Positions 1 through 5,195 of a DNA stretch of 6,364 nt are shown in pieces. The notes under the pieces are model-generated. The model had not been told where the DNA came from. It saw nothing but the letters and a program-made list of their open reading frames with translations, and ran no database searches. The position numbers and the translations under genes were made by a program. Position 1 is the first letter of the stretch; every line of letters begins with the position of its first letter. The DNA is from Alphaproteobacteria bacterium (GTDB taxonomy: Bacteria > Pseudomonadota > Alphaproteobacteria > SMXP01). The stretch spans positions 1 through 6,364 of the forward strand of contig JAJFIM010000421.1 of assembly GCA_021774995.1 (NCBI GenBank). Direction: 5' to 3'.

Positions 1-738
1 GTTTTGTTTAGTTTGACGTAGATGTCCGAGCGCGGTGAGGTGAGCATCCGCCAGATCCGACACATGTATATAATCTCGCACGCAAGTTCCGTCTGGCGTG
101 GGGTAATCATCGCCAAAAATATCAAGATGCGGGCGTTCGCCGATCACGACTTGACTGGCAACCTTAATAAGATGCGTGGCGTTGAGCGTTGATTGCCCCG
201 CCCTGCCCTCAGGATCGGCCCCGGCAACGTTAAAATAACGCAACACAATAAAATTAAAATCATAAGCGGCCGCCGCATCGCGCAACACCCATTCCGTCAT
301 GAGTTTTGAAGTCGCATAAGGCGATTCAGGATTCAGAGGGTGGTCTTCGCTAACCGGCGCACCATCGCCAGAGCCATAAACGGCAGCCGTCGACGAGAAC
401 ACAAAGCGCTTGACCCCTGACTCCGCACACGCCTTGATAAGAACAGATGAGTTTACCGAATTATTGAAATAAAACTTAAACGGGTCGACAACGGATTCAG
501 GAACCACTGTCGAAGCGGCGAAGTGCATCACGGTATCAATTTTATGGTCTTGCAATACACGCCGCACAAGCTCTGCGTCGCCAACATTGCCCTTGATCAA
601 TGTGACCGGCGAGGGCACCGCCGCCGCAAAACCGGTGCAAAGATTATCGAGGACAACAACTTCTTCACCCGTTTCCAAAAGGCCAAGAACAACATGGCTG
701 CCAATATAACCGGCCCCGCCTGTCACTAAAATGCTCAT
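1..738 (-). CDS. galE: UDP-glucose 4-epimerase, C-terminus cut by window edge
   Basis: Interconverts UDP-glucose and UDP-galactose in the cytoplasm with tightly bound NAD+, feeding galactose into surface polysaccharide. The frame is open from ATG at 738 to position 1, giving 246 codons; family members are about 330 residues, so roughly 85 C-terminal residues lie outside. An extended short-chain dehydrogenase fold is clear: NAD-binding GGAGYIGSH at residues 7-15, HFAAS at 72-76, SST at 115-117, the catalytic pair Tyr141-x3-Lys145 in YATSK, RYFNVAGA at 167-174, and the substrate-side TPDGTCVRDYIHVSDL at 214-229. These signatures favour GalE over other sugar-nucleotide epimerases, though substrate range (UDP-Glc versus UDP-GlcNAc) cannot be read here. 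A Shine-Dalgarno AAAGGA sits 9 nt before the ATG. It follows manC by 180 nt, so it could share that transcript or have its own start in a dyad-rich leader. Confidence 0.95.
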   Translation of the reverse strand, partial: MSILVTGGAGYIGSHVVLGLLETGEEVVVLDNLCTGFAAAVPSPVTLIKGNVGDAELVRRVLQDHKIDTVMHFAASTVVPESVVDPFKFYFNNSVNSSVLIKACAESGVKRFVFSSTAAVYGSGDGAPVSEDHPLNPESPYATSKLMTEWVLRDAAAAYDFNFIVLRYFNVAGADPEGRAGQSTLNATHLIKVASQVVIGERPHLDIFGDDYPTPDGTCVRDYIHVSDLADAHLTALGHLRQTKQN

Positions 739-747
739 TTCCGTTCA

Positions 748-753
748 TCCTTT
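748..753 (-). promoter_or_regulatory. Ribosome binding site of galE
   Basis: AAAGGA on the minus strand, 9 nt upstream of the ATG at 738. It supports this start, which also places the GGAGYIGSH nucleotide-binding motif at the usual distance from the N-terminus. Confidence 0.7.
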
Positions 754-770
754 GGGCATTGATGACCTAA

Positions 771-807
771 AGCGTTTGTTAAGGTTTTTTGCCCCTGGGG
801 AAACGCT
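771..807 (-). other. Dyad (possible hairpin) in the galE leader
   Basis: Perfect 7-bp inverted repeat AGCGTTT (771-777) and AAACGCT (801-807), separated by 23 nt that contain the 9-bp near-palindrome CCCCTGGGG (792-800). With one bulged base the stem extends by three A-T pairs. On the galE-sense strand the structure ends about 17 nt before the Shine-Dalgarno. No U-tract follows it on either strand, so an intrinsic terminator is unlikely. It could be a leader structure, an mRNA processing or stability element, or chance. Confidence 0.3.
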
Positions 808-839
808 CTTTACGGCCCTACTCGTCTTATTCAAACTGA

Positions 840-860
840 ATAATCTAAAGGTCAGATTAT
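840..860. other. Small A/T-rich dyad between manC and galE
   Basis: Perfect 7-bp inverted repeat ATAATCT (840-846) and AGATTAT (854-860) with a 7-nt spacer. No T-run follows on either strand, so it is not a convincing terminator. A second, A/T-only dyad, TTTTTT-AAG-AAAAAA, lies at 881-895. Together with 771-807 these fill most of the 180-nt gap between manC and galE, which holds no plausible gene. A protein-binding site is possible but not shown. Confidence 0.25.
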
Positions 861-918
861 CAAACCCCACACCATTTCACTTTTTTAAGAAAAAATCGTG
901 AGAAACCGAGCAAAAAAC

Positions 919-2349
919 CTATTTTGCATCTAAATCGCGCTTGTAATCGTCTTCATACCGGACAATATCGTCTTCACCCAAATAACTGCCTGATTGAACT
1001 TCAATGATACTCAAAGGTTCTTTGCCGATATTTTCCAACCGATGTACTGCTTCAACGGGGATATAGGCCGATTCATTTTCCCGCAAAACTCTCACTTCCT
1101 CATTGATGGTCACGCGCGCCAATCCTTTGACCACAACCCAATGCTCAGCGCGTTTGAAGTGCTTCTGAAGAGAGAGCTTAGCGCCCGGCTTAACGCACAA
1201 ATGCTTAACCTGGTGGCGTTCGCCATCTTGAATTCCTTCATAAAAACCCCAAGGCCGATGGACGCGCTTATGCGAGATATGCTCATCGCGCTCCGCCGCA
1301 TGTAGGTGCTGGACCAGATTCTTCACATCTTCCGTCCGGTTTTTATCGGCCACCATCACCACATCGGCCGATTCAATAATGACTAAATTTTGCACGCCAA
1401 GCGTGGCAACAAGCCGGCTCTCGCTACGGATAAAACTGTCAGAGGTTTCATGGCTGATGACATCTCCGCTGGTAAAATTACCCCTGTCGTCTTTCTCGGA
1501 AACGGCCCAGAGAGAAGACCACGAGCCAATATCACTCCATCCGATATCCACTGGGATCACAACGGCGCTTTTCGTGTTTTCCATAACCGCATAATCGATT
1601 GAGTCTGATCGAACCTGGGCAAATGCCGTTTCATCCAAACGCAGAAAATCAAGATCCTGGTTAGACTGATCCAATGCCGCAACACACATTTTTACAATAT
1701 CCGGGCATGTGCGCTTCATCTCTTGCAAAAGACGGTCCGGCGTAAACATAAACATACCGCTGTTCCAATGATAACCGCCTTGCGCGAGATAGGATTGCGC
1801 CGTTTCTAAATCTGGTTTTTCAGTAAATTGGGCGACCCGGTAAACACTTCCCTTGCCCAACTTCTCGCCCTGCCTGATATATCCATATCCGGTTTCAGGG
1901 CTGTCTGGTTGAATGCCAAAGGTTATTAGATGGCCCTCTTCAGCTTGCTGGGCTCCTTGCTCCAGAGCCAACATAAAGGCTTCCCCGTCCCGAATATAAT
2001 GATCCGCGGGCAGGATCAGCAACGGCGCCTCAGAGATCTCCCGTTGAGCGACGAGGGCCGCAATAGCAGCCGCAGGCGCCGTGTTTCGGCCGACCGGCTC
2101 TAGGACCTGAATGGCGGGAACAACTCCAATATCGTGCAGTTGCTCCGCAATGGCAAAACGGTGGTCGTTATTACATATAACAATAGGAGGCAGGCATCGG
2201 TCTGAATCGGAAACTCTCAAAACAGTTTCCTGAAACATTGAATGCGAAGATATTAAAGGGAGGAGTTGCTTTGGATAGTGCGCCCGGGAAACCGGCCACA
2301 GACGGGTTCCTGAACCCCCTGACATGATAACGGGTTGTATTTTACTCAT
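919..2349 (-). CDS. manC: Mannose-1-phosphate guanylyltransferase / mannose-6-phosphate isomerase (bifunctional)
   Basis: Makes GDP-mannose from mannose-1-phosphate and GTP, and converts fructose-6-phosphate to mannose-6-phosphate: the ManC/CpsB/AlgA type of cytoplasmic enzyme. Length, 476 residues, is normal for the bifunctional form. The N-terminal nucleotidyltransferase domain shows GGSGTRLWP at 11-19 with PKQ at 26-28, RNTAPA at 89-94, LPADH at 113-117, ETGYGYI at 152-158, FTEKPD at 175-180, WNSGMF at 195-200 and GWSDIGSW at 270-277. The C-terminal type II isomerase cupin starts near RPWG at 365-368 and keeps the probable metal ligands Gln395, His397, Glu402 and His436, then GEDDIVR at 459-464 region. 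The usual HHHRAEHW-like segment reads HFKRAEHW here, changing non-ligand positions. The ATG at 2349 has an imperfect AGGGA about 10-12 nt upstream. It follows the export gene by 95 nt and precedes galE, fitting precursor supply for the same polysaccharide. GDP-mannose or a derivative such as GDP-fucose may be the end product. Confidence 0.96.
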   Translation of the reverse strand: MSKIQPVIMSGGSGTRLWPVSRAHYPKQLLPLISSHSMFQETVLRVSDSDRCLPPIVICNNDHRFAIAEQLHDIGVVPAIQVLEPVGRNTAPAAAIAALVAQREISEAPLLILPADHYIRDGEAFMLALEQGAQQAEEGHLITFGIQPDSPETGYGYIRQGEKLGKGSVYRVAQFTEKPDLETAQSYLAQGGYHWNSGMFMFTPDRLLQEMKRTCPDIVKMCVAALDQSNQDLDFLRLDETAFAQVRSDSIDYAVMENTKSAVVIPVDIGWSDIGSWSSLWAVSEKDDRGNFTSGDVISHETSDSFIRSESRLVATLGVQNLVIIESADVVMVADKNRTEDVKNLVQHLHAAERDEHISHKRVHRPWGFYEGIQDGERHQVKHLCVKPGAKLSLQKHFKRAEHWVVVKGLARVTINEEVRVLRENESAYIPVEAVHRLENIGKEPLSIIEVQSGSYLGEDDIVRYEDDYKRDLDAK

Positions 2350-2373
2350 TTACACGGGGTCCCTAAACTCACT

Positions 2374-2390
2374 CTTTCACTTGCTGAAAG
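2374..2390. other. Inverted repeat in the manC leader
   Basis: Perfect 6-bp inverted repeat CTTTCA (2374-2379) and TGAAAG (2385-2390) with a 5-nt loop, ending 24 nt upstream of the manC ATG. In RNA this would be a compact hairpin just before the ribosome binding site; in DNA it resembles a small operator. There is no U-tract after it on the minus strand. Confidence 0.35.
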
Positions 2391-2394
2391 TATG

Positions 2395-2419
2395 AGCTCT
2401 CACTAATAATTATTGAGCT
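2395..2419. other. Nested dyad between the export gene and manC
   Basis: Outer arms AGCTC (2395-2399) and GAGCT (2415-2419) enclose the 10-bp palindrome AATAATTATT (2405-2414). It lies immediately left of the 2374-2390 repeat, so most of the 95-nt gap is symmetrical sequence. A TATACT hexamer on the minus strand (2424-2429) is 5 of 6 to a -10 box but has no good -35 partner. I therefore do not call a promoter, only note that one starting transcription near this dyad is possible. Confidence 0.3.
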
Positions 2420-2444
2420 TTCCAGTATACCCACAACAGGGCCG

Positions 2445-3104
2445 CTAAAAATACCGCTGTGGCACTCGTATCACGTCTCCCGGCATAATTTTTGAGGTGC
2501 GGGCAACAGGCATCTCTATTTCTTCAGGTTGGTTATAACGGGTTATAAAAACGCGCCGGGCGTCAGCGCGGTAGGTTAGGCCTCCGGCCTGATCGATAAG
2601 ATCCACCAGGACTGCTTCTTCCCTGTAGGCAAATTCGCCAGCTTGACGAACTTCCCCCAGAACATAGACGGGTCCTGATTGGAAAAATCCAACACTGACT
2701 TTGGTAATCAAGATATCCGCCTTTTGCGCCTTAACGATGATAGCGCGCTCAACAGCCTGACCTGACAACCCCTCTACGTGAATTTTACCGATTTGAGGCA
2801 ACCCAATATCGCCAGAGGCCGTCACCCTCACCACATTCGAAAGTAGCGTATTATTATTGATGTTTATACTTAGCCATTCACCGGATCGGGCGCTTGGTCC
2901 GTTCATGTGCATCTTGTCAGATGAGGAATTAGCTTCGAGCAACTCCGCGCTAAAATCCGGCGAAGGCGTCCCCATAAAAGGCAATATTCCCGATTCTTTC
3001 ACTTTTGCGCAGCCATAAAACGGCTGAGCCATAAGAACTAGGCTTAGAAACTTTATCACAGCCCATCGATACGCCATGAGACCACCGTTCTGCTTAAAAT
3101 TCAT
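2445..3104 (-). CDS. Polysaccharide biosynthesis/export lipoprotein (OPX family, Wza/KpsD-like), short form
   Basis: Probably the outer-membrane or periplasmic exit component for exported polysaccharide. From the ATG at 3104 it is 219 residues. A hydrophobic N-terminal segment with Arg/Lys before it ends at YGC, putting a candidate lipidated Cys at residue 32; the lipobox (FYGC) is imperfect. A Poly_export-type segment follows (about 96-122: SGDIGLPQIGKIHVEGLS), then a SLBB-like domain from PVYVLGEVRQAGEFAY (145-160) through AGGLTYRADARRVFITR (173-189). The closing motif is PGDVIRVPQRYF at 208-219. The usual opening motif of Poly_export (Y-x-hydrophobic-GPGD) is not recognisable around 72-95. 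The C-terminal membrane-spanning helix of E. coli Wza is absent, as in many short family members. The longest frame starts at TTG 3143, but that has no well-placed Shine-Dalgarno, whereas ATG 3104 has GGGGGAG 5 nt upstream. It heads a unit with manC and perhaps galE; no Wzc-like partner is in view. Confidence 0.88.
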   Translation of the reverse strand: MNFKQNGGLMAYRWAVIKFLSLVLMAQPFYGCAKVKESGILPFMGTPSPDFSAELLEANSSSDKMHMNGPSARSGEWLSININNNTLLSNVVRVTASGDIGLPQIGKIHVEGLSGQAVERAIIVKAQKADILITKVSVGFFQSGPVYVLGEVRQAGEFAYREEAVLVDLIDQAGGLTYRADARRVFITRYNQPEEIEMPVARTSKIMPGDVIRVPQRYF

Positions 3105-3109
3105 CCATT

Positions 3110-3116
3110 CTCCCCC
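3110..3116 (-). promoter_or_regulatory. Ribosome binding site that decides the export-gene start
   Basis: GGGGGAG on the minus strand, 5 nt before ATG 3104. It favours this start over TTG 3143, which has no suitably spaced Shine-Dalgarno, and over the internal ATG at 3077, which has only weak purines before it. Confidence 0.65.
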
Positions 3117-3143
3117 GCCGATTGACAGGGCAGAATCACTCAA

Positions 3144-3161
3144 AGTTCACGTTAATGAACT
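3144..3161. promoter_or_regulatory. 18-bp dyad over the predicted -10 of the export gene (candidate operator)
   Basis: Perfect 6-bp inverted repeat AGTTCA (3144-3149) and TGAACT (3156-3161) around a 6-nt centre. It covers the predicted -10 element and part of the spacer of the candidate promoter at 3149-3177, which is where a dimeric repressor would act. The binding protein is unknown, and a 6-bp arm repeat can occur by chance. Confidence 0.35.
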
Positions 3162-3177
3162 CCCTGTTTTGGGTCAA
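3149..3177 (-). promoter_or_regulatory. Candidate sigma70-type promoter of the export gene
   Basis: On the minus strand TTGACC (3172-3177, 5 of 6 to the -35 consensus) is followed after exactly 17 nt by TAACGT (3149-3154). That -10 is weak but keeps T1, A2 and T6. Transcription would start near 3142, about 38 nt before ATG 3104. This fits the chosen start and would leave TTG 3143 untranslatable. The gap of 228 nt after mscS also argues for an independent promoter here. Confidence 0.35.
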
Positions 3178-3183
3178 ATAGCC

Positions 3184-3207
3184 CAGTGGGTATGAATTAC
3201 ATCCACT
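3184..3207. other. Imperfect hairpin-forming dyad upstream of the export-gene promoter
   Basis: AGTGG (3185-3189) pairs with CCACT (3203-3207), and GTA (3190-3192) with TAC (3198-3200), leaving a 2-nt bulge and a 5-nt loop. It sits just upstream of the predicted -35 element, so it could be an activator site or part of the mscS 3' end. No T-run follows. Evidence is symmetry only. Confidence 0.22.
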
Positions 3208-3253
3208 AGACGTTTGACTTCAATACACTCAATCGGTGCAGCTGAGGCACGGA

Positions 3254-3300
3254 GAAAATACGCCAAAGACTTCTATAGACGGCAATAGTCATCACTGGCG
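3254..3300 (-). terminator. Possible weak terminator downstream of mscS
   Basis: On the minus strand CGCCA (3296-3300) pairs with TGGCG (3261-3265), and inside it GACT (3287-3290) with AGTC (3268-3271). An uneven internal loop and a 15-nt apical loop remain, and the run TATTTTC follows at 3254-3260. It begins 33 nt after the mscS stop. The stem is interrupted and the T-run is broken, so this is only a candidate. Confidence 0.3.
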
Positions 3301-3332
3301 CCGCTATGCATCGCATCAACCCCATCGAATCG

Positions 3333-4151
3333 CTATTTGATGAGATGGACATCATGCTGGGGATAGGGAATAGACAAACCTTCCCTATCCAGACGTTCTT
3401 TGAGGGTTTTGAGGAGATCAAATCGCAGCCGCCAATAATCTCCTGAGGCACACCAAATGCGCACGACAAAATTGACTGAACTGTCGCCTAGTTCCGAAAC
3501 AGCCACCAGAGGCGCCGGCTCATCTAAAGAACGGTCATCTGAGGAAATGACATCAAGGATTACGTTCTGCGCCTTGCTTAAATCATCATCATATCCCACA
3601 CCAATAACAAGATCGATACGTCTTGTTGCGTGGAAACTGTAATTTTTGACAGCCGAACCCCAAACTTGCGCATTTGGAATAATCACTTGCACATTGTCGC
3701 CTGTGCTCAACTCCGTAACGAATAAAGTAATCCCCTGAACTGTCCCGGATTCACCCGACAGGTCGACGAAATCTCCAATTTTAAAAGGACGGAAGATTAA
3801 CAACATCACGCCCGCAGCCACATTGCTTAAGGTGCCCTGCAAGGCCAGGCCAATTGCCAAGCCCGCAGCGCCAAGAACGGCAATCAAGCTGGTTGTCTCG
3901 ACCCCAAAACGGTCTAAAACGGCTAACAGCGTGACTGCAATAAGTGTATAACGCACCAAGCTTGAAAGAAAACGGATGAGAGTTACGTCAAAGTTTTTCA
4001 CTCTTCCCAATGAACGCCGCGTTAAGGCGGCCATCCGGCCCGCAATCCAAATGCCGAGTATGAGAAGAATCAACGCCCCTAAAACATTGAGGCCGTAGGT
4101 GGCCAAAATGGCGGAAATTTGATTCACGATCTCCTGCGTTGTCTCTGTCAT
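3333..4151 (-). CDS. mscS: Small-conductance mechanosensitive channel, MscS family
   Basis: Inner-membrane homoheptameric channel that opens under membrane tension and releases solutes on hypo-osmotic shock. From ATG 4151 it has 272 residues, close to E. coli MscS (286). Three membrane segments are visible: TM1 about 21-40, TM2 about 65-82 and the pore-lining TM3 about 87-120. TM3 carries the family core VLGAAGLAIGLALQGTLSN (92-110); Leu98 and Leu102 align with the E. coli gate residues Leu105 and Leu109, and Gln105-Gly106 with the Gln112-Gly113 kink. The beta domain follows (FRPFKIGDFVDL, then VIIPNAQV and VGYDDDLSKA), and the protein closes with the usual SIPYPQHDV. The longest frame begins at ATG 4169 without a Shine-Dalgarno; ATG 4151 has GGAG 8 nt before it and is preferred. 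It starts 24 nt after the sulfotransferase stop, so the two are probably one transcript. A polysaccharide role is not implied; adjacency may be incidental. Confidence 0.95.
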   Translation of the reverse strand: MTETTQEIVNQISAILATYGLNVLGALILLILGIWIAGRMAALTRRSLGRVKNFDVTLIRFLSSLVRYTLIAVTLLAVLDRFGVETTSLIAVLGAAGLAIGLALQGTLSNVAAGVMLLIFRPFKIGDFVDLSGESGTVQGITLFVTELSTGDNVQVIIPNAQVWGSAVKNYSFHATRRIDLVIGVGYDDDLSKAQNVILDVISSDDRSLDEPAPLVAVSELGDSSVNFVVRIWCASGDYWRLRFDLLKTLKERLDREGLSIPYPQHDVHLIK

Positions 4152-4159
4152 AATAGAGT

Positions 4160-4163
4160 CTCC
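4160..4163 (-). promoter_or_regulatory. Ribosome binding site that decides the mscS start
   Basis: GGAG on the minus strand, 8 nt before ATG 4151. The upstream in-frame ATG at 4169 is preceded only by an A/T-rich stretch, so the shorter protein is preferred. Confidence 0.6.
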
Positions 4164-4175
4164 ACTCATAGTTTT

Positions 4176-5078
4176 TTAAGAATAAATATAATTTTCGCGC
4201 GCACAGTCAATCAGAGTTTTGATTGCGGGATGAGGCGGCTTGAGAACGCCATGATGAATATTTCTCCTCACCTCATCAGAAAGTTCTAGAAGGTAAGATA
4301 AATACTCATCGTCAGAGTACTGCGCCTTCAGTTCCATAATTTGTTGAGCATACTTCTCTTTGCTTTGCTCTAATACCGGCCTGGCCTCATCTATAACAAA
4401 TCTATCCCCGCGGACCGCCTTGCGATTTATTGTATCATGATAGTTGAGCTGTTCAGACTCGAATTCCAGACCGCCCATTGACATAACATCCTTCAATACC
4501 CTTTCTGGGTGCGCCGTCAGATTGTCATAAAAGACAATGCATGACTGGTATTTTTTTAACAACTCACTCATCTGTAAAAATGTTGCGTAAGTAATGCCAG
4601 CCCAGTATTTGAAATTAGAAGGGTTCGGATTAAAAAGGCCTTTTCTCCAGCGGTGATCCGCCGCAATTTGCGACAAGAATGCATCCATCGGACTTCTCAC
4701 GATCCATACGAGACTAACGCGGCTCACCCTTGAAGCGTCGTCCAGAAGATTATCAATGTTAGTGAGGTAATATAGCTTCGTTGCGGTTTCTTTATAGCAA
4801 ACAAGATTCAATTCTTTACCCTGCGCGCGCACCAGAGCCATCAAATCATCCAACTTTGTTTGCTCTAGACGTAATCTTTTTGAATGCCAGGGCTCATATA
4901 CGCAAGCTGCTTTAGAGTGTGCATCAATCAGTGCCGTCAACAGAGTAGTTCCTGATCGCGGCACTCCAAAAACCCCCATTACGTGGGCGACGGAATGACC
5001 TTTCATTCCGGCAAAGGCGTTTGAAACTTTTTGCCCTACCGATTTGAGAAGCCCCACCGCAGGCTTAATTTTATCCAT
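4176..5078 (-). CDS. Sulfotransferase-family protein (PAPS-dependent type)
   Basis: Family members transfer sulfate from 3'-phosphoadenylyl sulfate to a hydroxyl or amine of a sugar, lipid or other acceptor; the acceptor here is unknown. With numbering from ATG 5078 (300 residues), the 5'-phosphosulfate loop is GVPRSGTTLL at 38-47, with Arg41, Ser42, Gly43 and Thr44-Thr45. The 3'-phosphate motif is VRSPMDAFLSQ, with Arg128, Asp132 and Ser136. AHPERVLKDVMSMGGLEF (about 189-206) matches the late helical segment of the family. A catalytic base is not identified. The start is uncertain. The frame is open to GTG 5129, adding MCFSLIVTVLFSMGCVN, which is hydrophobic but lacks a positively charged n-region, and its Shine-Dalgarno (AAAAG) abuts the codon. 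TTG 5117 is better spaced from AAAAGG. ATG 5078 has no strong Shine-Dalgarno but places the phosphosulfate loop nearer the N-terminus, as is usual. It lies between the ChaN-like gene and mscS. Confidence 0.85.
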   Translation of the reverse strand: MDKIKPAVGLLKSVGQKVSNAFAGMKGHSVAHVMGVFGVPRSGTTLLTALIDAHSKAACVYEPWHSKRLRLEQTKLDDLMALVRAQGKELNLVCYKETATKLYYLTNIDNLLDDASRVSRVSLVWIVRSPMDAFLSQIAADHRWRKGLFNPNPSNFKYWAGITYATFLQMSELLKKYQSCIVFYDNLTAHPERVLKDVMSMGGLEFESEQLNYHDTINRKAVRGDRFVIDEARPVLEQSKEKYAQQIMELKAQYSDDEYLSYLLELSDEVRRNIHHGVLKPPHPAIKTLIDCARENYIYS

Positions 5079-5163
5079 ATTGACGCAGCCCATTGAGAAA
5101 AGAACTGTAACAATCAAAGAAAAACACACCTTTTGCCAACGGTTTACACTCTTTTCCGACTGA

Positions 5164-5183
5164 CTAAAACTTCGATGTGAAGT
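5164..5183 (-). terminator. Possible weak terminator after the ChaN-like gene
   Basis: A 5-bp stem ACTTC/GAAGT (arms 5179-5183 and 5169-5173) with a 5-nt loop, followed on the minus strand by TTTAG. It lies 13 nt after the ChaN-like stop. The stem is short and A/T-containing, so termination would be inefficient at best. If real, it separates that gene from the sulfotransferase. Confidence 0.2.
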
Positions 5184-5195
5184 GGCGTTGCGGCA

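Noticed and set aside
523..729. 68-codon plus-strand open frame
   Set aside because: It is antisense to the strongly supported galE frame and its protein resembles no family I recognise.
881..918. T-runs and an A/T dyad after manC, considered as an intrinsic terminator
   Set aside because: The stem is A/T only and the T-runs come before or inside it on the manC-sense strand rather than after a G/C-rich stem.
994..1602. Several plus- and minus-strand open frames of 63-103 codons
   Set aside because: All lie inside manC, whose motifs run along its whole length; they are shadows in other frames.
3206..3469. 87-codon minus-strand frame overlapping the 3' end of mscS, considered as a small gene or a frameshifted tail
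   Set aside because: MscS ends normally with the conserved PYPQHDV, so no frameshift is needed, and the overlapping frame has no family features.
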